64,000 nt of DNA from Euryarchaeota archaeon UBA23 (GCA_002498725.1 DAIJ01000010.1:13088-77087); one strand, 5' to 3'; counted from the stretch's first letter, positions 9,432 through 19,773 are shown. Made by a program: numbers and translations. Notes: a model not told the origin generated them from the letters alone.

Positions 9432-11542
9432 TCACTACCACCTTCCATGCCGAACCAATCGGTATTCGGAGCCGGCTCAAAGATTTCTTTTTCAGGCACA
9501 TCGATAATTTCAGAAGATGTGGAAGGTTCTCTATGTATTTCTTCTACAGATTCCGAAATTCTTTCAGCCAAATGTTCTATTGATGAGCCAGTAGATTCAG
9601 AATGTTCTGCTTCAGCCGCAGCAAGTGCATCCATTTTCCTCATTTCGTCTAGAAGTTTTTCATCTATCCTAGTCGCACCAATAATTTCTCCATTTCCTCT
9701 GAAAAATATGTCAGCCTCTGTCCAGTCACCCTTTGAAAGGCCAGAAACAGAAAATCGAATTTCTGCAGATTGACCCGGGTCTAAAGTATCAAGACGCCAA
9801 TTCCAAAGTCCGGTAGTTTCCTTTCTCCCTCCTCTTGGATTATCTGTAATAAAAATACCATCTGCTTCAGGCCATTTAGCTAAAATCGTATATGCACGAG
9901 CACGAGCCGTATAATTGTAAATTGTAATAGAACAGACAGTGGTCTTATTTTCTTTATTCCAACTTATTTCATCTTCAAGAAAAACAGCATTCATAATTTT
10001 TGTTATCACAGGAGATAAATCTGGTTCTTCTCTTCCAAGAAGTTGAGAAGTCTTCTTCGATATTTCTGGTAAAATTATGTTTATTAGGTCAAATTTTTCT
10101 TGAGCCTTTTTACGCTGAGAACTCTTTTTTAGATGGTTTCTTAGCCCCCTGCCAACTTCCAACATAGCCTTTCTTATTTCTTCATACACCTCTTCGTTAT
10201 CGGCCACTGCTTCTTTTGCCTCACTTGTGAACTGGACATTAGTGGATGCGAGATGAATTAGAACTGCTGCTGGGCCTTTTGGTAATCCCTTACCTCCGGG
10301 ATGATCTAGCCCATATTGTTTCCAATTAACCGATTCGAGAGCCTTAGTCAACAGACAACCTCCTTGTTGGTACATTAATGGCACTCTATTCGCAAATCGT
10401 AAAACTTCAATTGGTCCATCAGCCTGTAAATCTCCGCCAAAAACTAGACCCACTTCTATTTGGAAAGGATTTCCCTGTGACACAGTTGGCAATCTAGTAA
10501 CTGTAGAAGCAAATCGAGAATCAATTGCTTTTGAAAGTCCCTTCTTAATCAACATCTCCTCAATCGGAGATAAACAATCTGTCGGTGGAGCTAATAGTTT
10601 CACCATTTGAAAAGCGGTAATAATTGATTGCGCCTCATCAGTTTTGACTCTGGCAGGAGTTCTACTTTCTTCCAATCCTGAAGTAATTAGAATCTCCCTG
10701 GCAGCCCTCTGGCTAACTCCAGAAAAGTTGTGTCTTAGGAATGAGGTTAGTTTACGTTCATCTGCTTCTTTGAGCATACGCTGCAGTTGACCAAGTTGTA
10801 TTCCATGAGGGTGTGGTTTTATTTCTTTAACAACTCTAGGTAATCTATCAGTGGTCCTAATCCAATTCCCTTGTTCTATAATTTCTCCTTCTTTATCTCT
10901 CACAATCAGTTTGATTGTTGCATGAGGATTAACTATACTAGTCATCCGAAGATATTGATGAACAGAACGCCTTCCCCGTTGATACTTTGCCTTCATCACA
11001 GTTCTAATTTTTAATCCATGATTTATTTCTTCACCATTCTCAAACCAGGTATCTCTACGTTCACCAGATTTAGTTGCCTTATTTTTTCTTGTATCCAACC
11101 CAAGATCAACATAAACGGCCGTTGAATCAGATTCGATTTTTGAAACAACACTTGTTTTCGATCCTGTTGTAAGTTGACTGTACATAACAACTCCCGTTAT
11201 TCCAATACCTTGCTGACCTCTTGTTTGACGTATTGCGTGAAACCGAGATCCCAATAGGAATTTTCCAAATACATTTTCAATAGAGTCTCGAGGTATACCG
11301 GGGCCATTATCCTGACAAATTAATTCAAGACTATCACCAGCGACCCTATTTATTTCCACTTTTATTTCGGGTAATATCCGAGTTTCTTCGCAAGCATCTA
11401 ATGAATTATCAACCGCTTCTTTAACCGCAGTAATTATAGCTCTTTGTGGAGTATCAAAGCCCAGAAAATGCTTATTTTTTTCGAAGAATTCACTTATTGA
11501 AATCTGTTTTTGTTTACTTGCAATTTTCTCTGCATCTACCAT
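9428..11542 (-). CDS. top6B: DNA topoisomerase VI subunit B
   Basis: This is the ATPase subunit of topoisomerase VI, 704 residues. The GHKL (Bergerat) ATP-binding fold shows its motifs in order: EAVDNSLDA, then DNGPGIP, then GQQGIG. A helix-two-turn-helix region (REILITSGL) and a transducer domain follow. After about residue 480 there is a C-terminal extension with an Ig-like segment and an acidic, Ser/Glu-rich tail. GAGGAGGA lies just before the ATG. It is the first gene of the top6B-top6A unit, with a 4-base overlap between them. Confidence 0.97.
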   Translation of the reverse strand: MVDAEKIASKQKQISISEFFEKNKHFLGFDTPQRAIITAVKEAVDNSLDACEETRILPEIKVEINRVAGDSLELICQDNGPGIPRDSIENVFGKFLLGSRFHAIRQTRGQQGIGITGVVMYSQLTTGSKTSVVSKIESDSTAVYVDLGLDTRKNKATKSGERRDTWFENGEEINHGLKIRTVMKAKYQRGRRSVHQYLRMTSIVNPHATIKLIVRDKEGEIIEQGNWIRTTDRLPRVVKEIKPHPHGIQLGQLQRMLKEADERKLTSFLRHNFSGVSQRAAREILITSGLEESRTPARVKTDEAQSIITAFQMVKLLAPPTDCLSPIEEMLIKKGLSKAIDSRFASTVTRLPTVSQGNPFQIEVGLVFGGDLQADGPIEVLRFANRVPLMYQQGGCLLTKALESVNWKQYGLDHPGGKGLPKGPAAVLIHLASTNVQFTSEAKEAVADNEEVYEEIRKAMLEVGRGLRNHLKKSSQRKKAQEKFDLINIILPEISKKTSQLLGREEPDLSPVITKIMNAVFLEDEISWNKENKTTVCSITIYNYTARARAYTILAKWPEADGIFITDNPRGGRKETTGLWNWRLDTLDPGQSAEIRFSVSGLSKGDWTEADIFFRGNGEIIGATRIDEKLLDEMRKMDALAAAEAEHSESTGSSIEHLAERISESVEEIHREPSTSSEIIDVPEKEIFEPAPNTDWFGMEGGSE

Positions 11543-11693
11543 TGCTAAATCCTCCTCTCAGGTCCTCCCGAAGTCCTGATGACTCGGGGCCTGCTTGTGG
11601 ATGAGGTAGCCCGAGAGTAGAAGACACTTAACCATGTATGAAAGATAACAACAAGTTGGTGTGGATTCCTCTACTTTACTTAGTGACCACATT

Positions 11694-13685
11694 CTATTCA
11701 AACAAAGAAGGTCGCCATGCTGTAATCTTGCCCATGAAGGCACTTGCCATCACAGTTAGAGGGCTTGCGAGATATAATTTTCCTGGCCCAGAACGCCCTT
11801 GAAAATTCCTATTAATTGCAGATACAGTGACTTGCCCCTCTAATTCAGAAACACCCGGACCGGCACCAATACAGGCACCACAACCAGGATCAATTAACTT
11901 AACACCGGCTCGCTCAAACAATTCGTTCCAACCGTTCCTCTCCGACAAATCCTTGACAGCCTTTGAACCAAATTGAATGTAACAATCAACGTCATCAGAA
12001 ATCGTTAGACCAGCATCTAGAGCAGCCCTAGTTACCATTGCGTAGTATGCGAAATCATCATCTTTTCCAGCAGTACAAGAGCCGGCATATGCAATATCAA
12101 TTTTGACATCTCCCAAGTCTTCGATATATGCGCCATTCGTTGGGTCCGATGGGATTCCAGCATCAGGATCTCCCGGATGTGCTACCATTGGACGAATTTC
12201 CGACAGATCAATCATATGGACACCGCCATGGTATATTGCCCCCTTATCGGGAAGAACAAACGAAGATCGAATCTCATTTTTAGTTAAATCATCCCTTCTA
12301 TTCAATAGCCACTCAATGGTCAATTCATCAGGCTCGCAAATTCCAGTTTTCGCCGAACATTCAGTTGCCATATTACATAGAGTCGCCCTTTCATCCATCG
12401 AAAGCGAGGCTAAACCAGGTCCTCCAAATTCCATTGATCGATCTAACGTATCCGACTTTGCCGCATATTTCCAAAGAATATGTAGAATAACGTCTTTTGC
12501 AGTGCAACCAGGATCTAGAGATCCAATTAATTCAAATCGAATACTTTCTGGAACCTTTACAAAAGCGAATTGATTGTGAACTAAGTTTGCATACTCCGTG
12601 GATCCAACACCATATGTCAGGGCGTTGCTAGCACCACCCATACAGGTGTGGCTATCTGTAGCTTGTATGAAGTCGCCAACATCAATGAATTCCTCACGAG
12701 CAACCTGATGACAAATTCCGGGACTGATTCCATCAACAGCGGAATAATCTCTCACGCCAGTATGTTGTTGGAATAACACTTGTAGGTCTCTTAGTGTCTG
12801 AATCTTATCTTCAAATCTACTGAATCTTGCAACACCGGTTGCATATAGGAGATGGTCTTCAAATACTGCAAATTTTGGTGGATTGGGCAATACATAATCA
12901 TCTCCATATTCGGCAGATAGGAAATTATGAACCTGAGCCGTAGTGAATTCATGAGAATAGCCCCCATCTACTTGTGCTAGCACCGCATCACCTGGTTTTA
13001 CATATCCACGAACTCCGTCCTGTCCTAGTAGCTTGTTGGAAATCATTTTCTCAGCCATTGTTTGAGGGATGGCCTTGGTACTAACTACTGGCAAATCCAC
13101 ATCTCCGGCTTTCAATCGCTTAGCGAAAGGAAATATACCACCATTCTCAACAATTAATCGAGTAACAGGATCATATTTTCCTGTAAATTCCGACAATCCA
13201 ACCTCCTCTCCATTCTGCAATCTTTTGAGCATTTCATGATCGCCCATAAGTTGACCAAGATTAATATTATTACGCTCATGAATTGGAGCAAAGGATGCGG
13301 CAATTACGATTCTAATGCCCGACCACCTTTCACACTGAGCAGCAGTTTCACGACTACTCCCAGTACCTTTACGATGCCCAGATACAATCACCTCAAAATT
13401 ACCATCCATCAATGATCTATGCTCAAATACACGTCTACCATCATGCATTAGACCTGCATACGCATTTTCTGCGAGTACCGCAGGATCATGATCAAAGCAA
13501 ACCCAAGCCGGAGTCATAACATCTGTATTTATGTCATCCAAAAGATCCTCTATACGCAGATCAGCCATGTTAAGATCCAATCCTTCATACAATTGCTGAC
13601 GAATCAAATCAAGATCTTTAGTAAGAAAAAGAACCCTTTTGCCGGGGGTCAAAGAAATTTGATCTGTAGGCCAATCACTGGTCAT
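11694..13685 (-). CDS. Aconitase-family hydratase with N-terminal swivel domain
   Basis: This is an [4Fe-4S] dehydratase of the aconitase/isopropylmalate isomerase superfamily. The swivel domain comes first (SGHRKGTGSSRETAAQ, about residues 100-160), followed by the catalytic domains. Cluster ligands are visible in ATDSHTC and in DPGCGACIG (CxxC). Swivel-then-catalytic order recalls AcnB, but the AcnB N-terminal HEAT-like domain is absent and the length (about 660) is short. With isocitrate dehydrogenase 7 kb away and no leuB-like gene here, a TCA-cycle aconitase is the best guess; homoaconitase or isopropylmalate isomerase remain possible. The ATG at 13685 has GAAGAGG upstream; a GTG at 13715 preceded by AAGGTGA is an alternative start. 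Confidence 0.85.
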   Translation of the reverse strand: MTSDWPTDQISLTPGKRVLFLTKDLDLIRQQLYEGLDLNMADLRIEDLLDDINTDVMTPAWVCFDHDPAVLAENAYAGLMHDGRRVFEHRSLMDGNFEVIVSGHRKGTGSSRETAAQCERWSGIRIVIAASFAPIHERNNINLGQLMGDHEMLKRLQNGEEVGLSEFTGKYDPVTRLIVENGGIFPFAKRLKAGDVDLPVVSTKAIPQTMAEKMISNKLLGQDGVRGYVKPGDAVLAQVDGGYSHEFTTAQVHNFLSAEYGDDYVLPNPPKFAVFEDHLLYATGVARFSRFEDKIQTLRDLQVLFQQHTGVRDYSAVDGISPGICHQVAREEFIDVGDFIQATDSHTCMGGASNALTYGVGSTEYANLVHNQFAFVKVPESIRFELIGSLDPGCTAKDVILHILWKYAAKSDTLDRSMEFGGPGLASLSMDERATLCNMATECSAKTGICEPDELTIEWLLNRRDDLTKNEIRSSFVLPDKGAIYHGGVHMIDLSEIRPMVAHPGDPDAGIPSDPTNGAYIEDLGDVKIDIAYAGSCTAGKDDDFAYYAMVTRAALDAGLTISDDVDCYIQFGSKAVKDLSERNGWNELFERAGVKLIDPGCGACIGAGPGVSELEGQVTVSAINRNFQGRSGPGKLYLASPLTVMASAFMGKITAWRPSLFE

Positions 13686-13794
13686 AGACAACGCCTCTTC
13701 AGGTACTCCCAACACATGTTGCTATTTCACCTTGGCGAAATTAATCAAATGCAATCAGAACGATATTAACACAGTTGATTATTAAAGTATAACC

Positions 13795-13806
13795 TTTAAG
13801 TATAAG
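13795..13806 (+). promoter_or_regulatory. Candidate TATA element of the TFB gene
   Basis: TTTAAGTATAAG lies in an AT-rich divergent intergenic region. A start site about 25 bases downstream would begin the message close to the hairpin at 13826. This is inference from sequence only. Confidence 0.4.
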
Positions 13807-13825
13807 TTTAATTCGGAATATATTA

Positions 13826-13842
13826 CCTTTCCTTAGGAAAGG
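13826..13842 (+). promoter_or_regulatory. Leader hairpin directly before the TFB ribosome-binding site
   Basis: CCTTTCC-TTA-GGAAAGG forms a perfect 7-bp stem. Its 3' arm runs into the ribosome site GGTGGTGA (13842-13849), 5 bases before the ATG at 13855. It could limit access to the ribosome site or stabilise the 5' end. Confidence 0.45.
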
Positions 13843-13854
13843 GTGGTGAAGTAA

Positions 13855-14781
13855 ATGTCAGAGTATCTAGTTGAAGATATCGTTAAATGTAGTGAATGCG
13901 GGTCTAGAAATCTCAATAGAGACGAGACTCGAGGCGAAGTCGTCTGCGATGACTGTGGATTAGTCTTAGAAGATAAGGTAATAGATCAAGGAGCCGAATG
14001 GCGTGTATTCAGTCCAGAACAGGGAGATCAGAGAGCTAGAACAGGTGCTCCAATGACAGTCATGCTGCATGACAAGGGGCTTTCAACAGACATTGACTGG
14101 CAGAATAAAGACTACTCGGGTAAGACCATCTCCAGTAGATACCGTTCACAGTTTTATCGAATGCGAAAGTGGCAGAAGCGTTCCCGCGTAAGTAATGCTA
14201 CTGAACGTAATCTTGCAATGGCATTGGCCGAATTAGATCGTATGGCCAGTCGTTTAGATTTACCAAAAACCATCCGCGAAACCGCAGCTGTAAATTACAA
14301 GAAAGCGGTAGAAAAAAGGCTCATCCGGGGACGTTCAATTGAAGGTGTAGCCGCAGCTTCTCTCTATGCTGCATGCCGTCAGTGTAACAATCCAAGAACT
14401 CTTGATGAAATAGGCGATGCAAGTAGAACAGGTAGAAAGGAGATAGGCAGAACCTACCGATTCATGGTACGTGAACTGAAAATGAAAATACCTCCCACTA
14501 AGCCAGAGGATTACATTCCTAGATTCTGCTCAGGACTAGATTTGGATGCAGAAGTTCAAGCAAAGGCATACGAGTTAATTGCTAAGGCACAAGAAAAAGA
14601 ACTCACAAGTGGACGCGGACCTACGGGGATAGCGGCATCAATTATTTACATTGCATCTGTTTTATGCGGCAAACGTCGAACTCAAAGAGAGGTTGCCGAA
14701 GTAGCTGGAGTTACCGAAGTAACTATCCGAAACAGATACAAAGAACTGATCCAAAACCTGAATATTGAACTAGAGATTTGA
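13855..14781 (+). CDS. tfb: Transcription initiation factor TFB (TFIIB homologue)
   Basis: TFB recruits RNA polymerase to the TBP-promoter complex. The 308 residues contain a zinc ribbon (Cys12, Cys15, Cys31, Cys34), the B-reader/linker region (about 45-100) and two cyclin-fold repeats (about 115-205 and 210-305). The second ends in a helix-turn-helix (REVAEVAGVTEVTIRNRYKE) that reads the BRE element. Length and motifs fit a full-length factor. It is divergent from the aconitase gene and 10 bp from the next gene downstream. Confidence 0.97.
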   Translation: MSEYLVEDIVKCSECGSRNLNRDETRGEVVCDDCGLVLEDKVIDQGAEWRVFSPEQGDQRARTGAPMTVMLHDKGLSTDIDWQNKDYSGKTISSRYRSQFYRMRKWQKRSRVSNATERNLAMALAELDRMASRLDLPKTIRETAAVNYKKAVEKRLIRGRSIEGVAAASLYAACRQCNNPRTLDEIGDASRTGRKEIGRTYRFMVRELKMKIPPTKPEDYIPRFCSGLDLDAEVQAKAYELIAKAQEKELTSGRGPTGIAASIIYIASVLCGKRRTQREVAEVAGVTEVTIRNRYKELIQNLNIELEI

Positions 14782-14791
14782 GTCGGTCACT

Positions 14792-16120
14792 ATGACCAGA
14801 CGTGAAGGCAAGGCCTTGGTCTGGCAGATGACTGACGAGAAACTCAAACAAGCGGTGCGAGAAGCATTCGAGATTGCACCACTACCAAACCCCCCTCTTG
14901 AATTACCAGATTTCCCAGCAATCCCTCCAGATGATGCAAACTCATTGGTGCGACAGGCAGCAGGAATTTTTGCTGTAGATCGTCAAGGATTCAATATGAG
15001 ATTGGCAGAGGTTTGTGAGAGTCATATTCCAAATCATGTCAGTCGTTCAATTGATCCCGAGCAAGCCGAATCACAATGGCTAGAATCGAACTCTGAGGAT
15101 GTTGCAGAGAGAATTTTAGCAATACAGGCCCGAGATTGGTTAGCAGTTGCACTAGACGAAACCACTCCAGATACTGATCGCTGGTATCTTGGAGTATCTT
15201 TACTACAGGGTTTAGCATTGGGGGGAAAAGAAATCGCCAGAGACGATTGCTACTATTTACTTGAAGCGATTGCATATGCGGTAACGCCAGGAAATTTGCC
15301 TTATGCAAATGTGGTTGGACACCACCAAATTGCTTGGTCTCCTCAGATGGAAAATAGTGATGCCATTCCTCCACACCCTGCTGGTGTGATGGCAGCGACA
15401 ACCATACTCGATACATTGTCGATGAAACCTGAATCCTCGAAAAACATCCTACCTAAATGGCTCGAGAATCTATCCGTATCACCACATCTATGCTTGAGAT
15501 TAGCGATCCCATCTCGTGTCATTGCTGCCCTTGGGCTTGCAGATGAAGATAGCAGTCCGTTTGTTCGAGCCGGTTTGCAAATATTGTCGCATTCTTCAGA
15601 GGAGGCAACAGATATTCTAGTAGCATCAGTCGATCATCGCTCAGTAATTGCCCGCAGAACAGTGGCTGCATCACTATCTCGTATCTATATCGAAAAAGCA
15701 ACCCTTGCATTAACACTTGTAGATCGGCTATTAACCAATGAAGATGAATCCATCCAGACACTTTGTGCCTCGTTCATTGGATGGCTTGCTCGTATATCTG
15801 AGGAAGAATTCCTTTCAAGGGCACAATTGATTGTAAAAAAAGGAAATCAAAAGGCCATACAAAGACTGGTAGAAACCGGTCTTCGAGATTATCTCTCCGC
15901 TAATCCGACAGACCCTTATTCACTCCTTTCTTTGGTATGGATTTCTTCCTCCGAAATTGGTCAATCTCGTATTGGGAATCTATTTGTCGAGCAAGCTAGG
16001 GTTGCACCTAAAGCATTTCAAAGAACATGCGAATCTGTTAAGCAAATCAATCCAGAATCCTTTGAAAGGTTGTCGATATGGATCAAAGTAAGAAGCCCCG
16101 AGACGTTCAGATTATTGTAG
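14792..16120 (+). CDS. HEAT-like helical-repeat protein of unknown function
   Basis: The product is a soluble, almost entirely helical 442-residue protein. The middle and C-terminal parts (about 230-440) show repeating helix pairs such as SVDHRSVIARRTVAASLSR, resembling HEAT/armadillo repeats. No catalytic motif is recognised. It begins 10 bp after tfb and is probably co-transcribed with it. No clear ribosome site precedes 14792; the ATG at 14828 (MTDEKLKQAV) is an alternative. Its end lies 8 bp from the convergent ribonucleotide reductase gene. Confidence 0.65.
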   Translation: MTRREGKALVWQMTDEKLKQAVREAFEIAPLPNPPLELPDFPAIPPDDANSLVRQAAGIFAVDRQGFNMRLAEVCESHIPNHVSRSIDPEQAESQWLESNSEDVAERILAIQARDWLAVALDETTPDTDRWYLGVSLLQGLALGGKEIARDDCYYLLEAIAYAVTPGNLPYANVVGHHQIAWSPQMENSDAIPPHPAGVMAATTILDTLSMKPESSKNILPKWLENLSVSPHLCLRLAIPSRVIAALGLADEDSSPFVRAGLQILSHSSEEATDILVASVDHRSVIARRTVAASLSRIYIEKATLALTLVDRLLTNEDESIQTLCASFIGWLARISEEEFLSRAQLIVKKGNQKAIQRLVETGLRDYLSANPTDPYSLLSLVWISSSEIGQSRIGNLFVEQARVAPKAFQRTCESVKQINPESFERLSIWIKVRSPETFRLL

Positions 16121-16128
16121 CCACAGAT

Positions 16129-19100
16129 TTACGAGCATCCAGTAGTTGCACCACAGGCATTACACTTCAAACAGGTTCCATTACGCACCATTTGACTACT
16201 TCCACAATCAGTACAGATATCTCCAGTGAACCCCATCTCACGTGCTGCTTGACGGACTTTTGTTTCTGCATCAATGTTCTCTATTGGTGCAACAGTTGCC
16301 TCCAATGTCATCTGAACTTCCCGTTTTTCCCCTTCTGTTCTCATAATTCCCAGATCCGTAACTTCTGGTTTACTTATCGAGAATTGGTTGAAATCCTCTA
16401 CCGCCGCTACATGAGCCAAATCATCTCTTCCAGAGTATTCAATCGCTAATTCTCTAAAGATCCAATCTACAAGGCTTGAGGCCATTTTGACTCTTCCACT
16501 TCCACCTTCTACCATTCCACTTGGTTCGAATTTCTGGAATGTGAATACCTTGACAAAGGCTTCCAGCGGGACGCCATGTTGAAGTCCAATGGATACAGCA
16601 ATTGCGAATTGATTCAACATAGCCCTCCAAGCAGCACCTTCTTTGGAAGTAACAAGTATAATTTCTCCAAGTTTTCCATCAGGATATTCTCCAGTAATGA
16701 GGCGTACACTGTGCCCTCCGATCCTAGCCTTTACATTGTCCCCCTTCTTTTTGTTTGGTAATGGTCTCCTAGTTGCGATATAATTAACGAAAGATTCAGC
16801 CAAAGGCTTGGCTGCCTTCTCTGGCACAGGCAAAGCTTCAATAGTTTCTTCGACCATCTTCTTAACAACAATTTCTTCTTCTGAAATCTCTTCGTCCATA
16901 TCAGAAGTGTCTACTAACTGACCCATTAATGGCTGAGAAAGTTTACTACCATCTCTGTAAACAGCGCAAGCTTTGTTCATGGTTGTGTAACTAAGGTCAT
17001 ACGCCTCTCTAACATCTTCAATTGTACAATCATTTGGCATATTAATTGTCTTAGAAATCGCTCCAGAAATAAATGGCTGGGCAGCAGCCATCATCTTAAC
17101 ATGCCCTTGAGGGGCAATAGATCTGCTACCTTTTCCAGGAGATGCGCAATCAAAGATTGGAAGATGCTCTTCTTTCAATCCAGGAGCTCCTTCTATTGTC
17201 CCTCTGCCTATAATCTCTGTATTTGCTGAATCAATTTCAGCATTCGTGAATCCAAGATGGCCAAGAACATCGAAGAAAGGATCATCACACTGATCTTGTG
17301 TCATGTTTAGAGATTCTTTACAGAATTCTGGGCCTAAAATAGACGCAGTAAAGGCACTTCTAATGTGGAAAACAGTAGGTAGTTTTGACTCAATCTTTTC
17401 GACTAATCCTGCATCAAATCCGTACTCGGCTAACCGACTCATAGAAATCGTAGGATTTATTCTTCCGGTTCCCACAACATATTCTTCAATTTCCTTAGCC
17501 GTCTTTTCAGAGTATCCAAGTCTTGAAAGTGCACTTGGTATTCCTTGATTTATTATTCTAAGAGACCCTCCGCCTGCTAGCTGTTTGTATTGTACCATTG
17601 AGAATTGTGGCTCTATTCCAGTTGTATCTGCGCCCATAACAAGGCCAATAGTGCCTGTGGGCGCAATTACGGTAGTCTGTGCGTTTCTATATCCGTGTTC
17701 TTCGCCTTCTCGAACAGCCCGATCCCAACATCCAAGAGCAGCATCACGAAGTCCCTTTGGACACTTCTTTGAATTTATTCCCATTGGATATACAGACAGC
17801 CCTTCATATTCCTCCTGAGGTGCATCATAGGCTGCTCTTCTGTGGTTTCTCATAACCCGAAGCATCGATTCAGCATTTCTTTCATAGTCGGGAAACGGCC
17901 CCAAGAAAGAGGCCATTTCGGCACTGGTAGCATAAGATTCTCCACACATTATTGATGTTATAGCGCCACATATTGCAAAAGCGCGCTCATCGTCATAGGG
18001 TATTCCCATATGAGTAAGAAGCGATCCGATATTACAATATCCAAGACCAAGTGTTCTGTATTCATAAGACCCTCTCGCAATAGCCTCAGAAGGGAATTGA
18101 GCCATCAGCACACTGATCTCAAGAGTGGCAGTCCAAAGTCTAACACTATGCTTGAAATCTTCAATTTGAAATTCATGCGTGTTTTTATCATAGTAATGGA
18201 GCAGATTGATACTCGCAAGATTACATGCTGTATCGTCAAGGAACATGTACTCAGAGCAAGGATTTGATCCATTTATCCTACCCGATTCTGGACAGGTATG
18301 CCATTCATTGATGGTAGTGTCAAATTGCACACCAGGATCAGCGCAAGCCCATGCAGTGTATGCAACTTTATCCCATAGCCCACGAGCGTCAACAGACCGA
18401 CAAGGTTCGGGCTCTCTCCCTTCCTTCTCGGCTTTTTCCAACTCGGTTCTCCAATAGAGCCCCCATTCATCTCCGTTTTCGACAGCATCCATAAATGCAT
18501 TAGGAACTCTAACTGAATTGTTACTATTTTGACCGGAAACAGATGCGTAAGCCTCTCCTTGCCAGTCGGTATCTAGAATTTCAAACTCCAGTCCCTTGTA
18601 TCCTTGTTTTGCTAAATCTACGATTCTCTGAATATGTGGTTGAGGGACGCTATCTCTTATTGCTCTAATCATAGACTTTTTTAGAGCGGAATTTTTGTTT
18701 TGATCGAATCTCTCCAAGTCATCATCAGAACTCCATATTGCTTCCATTAGAGCATTAGCATGTTTTTGTAGTATATTGCTACCTATTACAAGCGCTGAGA
18801 CTTTTTCTTCCTCTGTGGTTTTCCAATCAATGTATTCTTCAATATCTGGATGATCTAAGTCCAGAGTAACCATTTTTGCTGCCCTCCGGGTTGTTCCACC
18901 CGACTTGATAGCTCCAGCAGCCCTGTCACCAATTTTTAGGAAAGAAAGAAGACCACTGGAAGTCCCACCTCCAGACAGCGGCTCGCCAGCACCTCTAATT
19001 CTTGAGAAGTTCGATCCAGTCCCAGATCCATATTTGAAAAGCAAGGCTTCTCTGTTCCATAATCCCATAATAGAATCAGAGCCACCCACAAGCGAATCGC

Positions 19101-19773
19101 TAACAGATTGTATAAAACAAGCATGAGGCTGTGGGTGCGTGTAAGCATCTTCCGAGAGACGAAGTTCTCCAGTAACCGCATCCACATAGTGATGACCTTG
19201 AGCGGGACCTTCTATTCCATATGCCCAATTCAGTCCAGTATTGAACCATTGTGGGCTATTTGGAGCAGAACGTTGACTGGCTATTAGGTAACACATTTCA
19301 TCGAAGAATGCACGAGCATCATTTTCACTAGCGAAGTAGTTGTGTTTGTATCCCCAATAGGTCCAAGTTCCAGCTAACCGACGAAATAATTCGCGTCCAT
19401 CAGTTTCACCAACATATCTTTCCTCTACAGGCATTGTTTGTAATTTTTCGTGATCTGGTTCACATTTCTGCAACCAAACAGGAACATCATCCTCAGATAC
19501 TCTCCGAAGAGCAGCAGGGACTCCAGCCTTTCGAAGATACTTTTGAGCACACACTGTCCCTGGGACACCAGAAAAACCAGAAGGCATTTTCACTCCGTCA
19601 ATAGAATCCGCCATTGAACCATCTGGATTCCTAATCTCAACATCCATTGTGATCCATTCAAACTGATCAAAAGGGTCAGCACCAGCAGTTGTGAATCGAC
19701 GCTCTATAACAAGACCATTTTCCGCTTCAATTGATTCTCCTCCCGCAGTTTTGTCTTTGGTTCTAGTCTGCAT
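16129..19773 (-). CDS. nrdJ: Vitamin B12-dependent (class II) ribonucleoside-diphosphate reductase
   Basis: This enzyme reduces ribonucleotides to deoxyribonucleotides using adenosylcobalamin as radical source, so it works with or without oxygen. It has about 1,214 residues. The catalytic core shows HACFIQSVSDSL, the glycine-rich KYGSGTGSNFSRIRG and NPCSEYMFLDDTACN with the radical-site Cys and Glu. Near the C-terminus there is a TSCPD domain (about 1,000-1,120) and then a zinc-ribbon tail with CTDC and CLKCNAC. The ATG at 19773 (MQTRTKDK) with AAGGGAAGTGA upstream is preferred; an in-frame TTG at 19848 adds 25 polar residues and lacks a ribosome site. The cobalamin adenosyltransferase at 35 kb would supply its cofactor. 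Confidence 0.96.
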   Translation of the reverse strand: MQTRTKDKTAGGESIEAENGLVIERRFTTAGADPFDQFEWITMDVEIRNPDGSMADSIDGVKMPSGFSGVPGTVCAQKYLRKAGVPAALRRVSEDDVPVWLQKCEPDHEKLQTMPVEERYVGETDGRELFRRLAGTWTYWGYKHNYFASENDARAFFDEMCYLIASQRSAPNSPQWFNTGLNWAYGIEGPAQGHHYVDAVTGELRLSEDAYTHPQPHACFIQSVSDSLVGGSDSIMGLWNREALLFKYGSGTGSNFSRIRGAGEPLSGGGTSSGLLSFLKIGDRAAGAIKSGGTTRRAAKMVTLDLDHPDIEEYIDWKTTEEEKVSALVIGSNILQKHANALMEAIWSSDDDLERFDQNKNSALKKSMIRAIRDSVPQPHIQRIVDLAKQGYKGLEFEILDTDWQGEAYASVSGQNSNNSVRVPNAFMDAVENGDEWGLYWRTELEKAEKEGREPEPCRSVDARGLWDKVAYTAWACADPGVQFDTTINEWHTCPESGRINGSNPCSEYMFLDDTACNLASINLLHYYDKNTHEFQIEDFKHSVRLWTATLEISVLMAQFPSEAIARGSYEYRTLGLGYCNIGSLLTHMGIPYDDERAFAICGAITSIMCGESYATSAEMASFLGPFPDYERNAESMLRVMRNHRRAAYDAPQEEYEGLSVYPMGINSKKCPKGLRDAALGCWDRAVREGEEHGYRNAQTTVIAPTGTIGLVMGADTTGIEPQFSMVQYKQLAGGGSLRIINQGIPSALSRLGYSEKTAKEIEEYVVGTGRINPTISMSRLAEYGFDAGLVEKIESKLPTVFHIRSAFTASILGPEFCKESLNMTQDQCDDPFFDVLGHLGFTNAEIDSANTEIIGRGTIEGAPGLKEEHLPIFDCASPGKGSRSIAPQGHVKMMAAAQPFISGAISKTINMPNDCTIEDVREAYDLSYTTMNKACAVYRDGSKLSQPLMGQLVDTSDMDEEISEEEIVVKKMVEETIEALPVPEKAAKPLAESFVNYIATRRPLPNKKKGDNVKARIGGHSVRLITGEYPDGKLGEIILVTSKEGAAWRAMLNQFAIAVSIGLQHGVPLEAFVKVFTFQKFEPSGMVEGGSGRVKMASSLVDWIFRELAIEYSGRDDLAHVAAVEDFNQFSISKPEVTDLGIMRTEGEKREVQMTLEATVAPIENIDAETKVRQAAREMGFTGDICTDCGSSQMVRNGTCLKCNACGATTGCS

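Noticed and set aside
11543..11693. C/D-box guide RNA suggested by CTGATGA and GGATGAG in the gap between top6B and the aconitase gene
   Set aside because: The C box lacks the purine at its first position and no D box follows at the right distance.
13488..13769. 93-residue plus-strand frame before tfb
   Set aside because: It lies mostly antisense to the aconitase-family gene and has no coding character.
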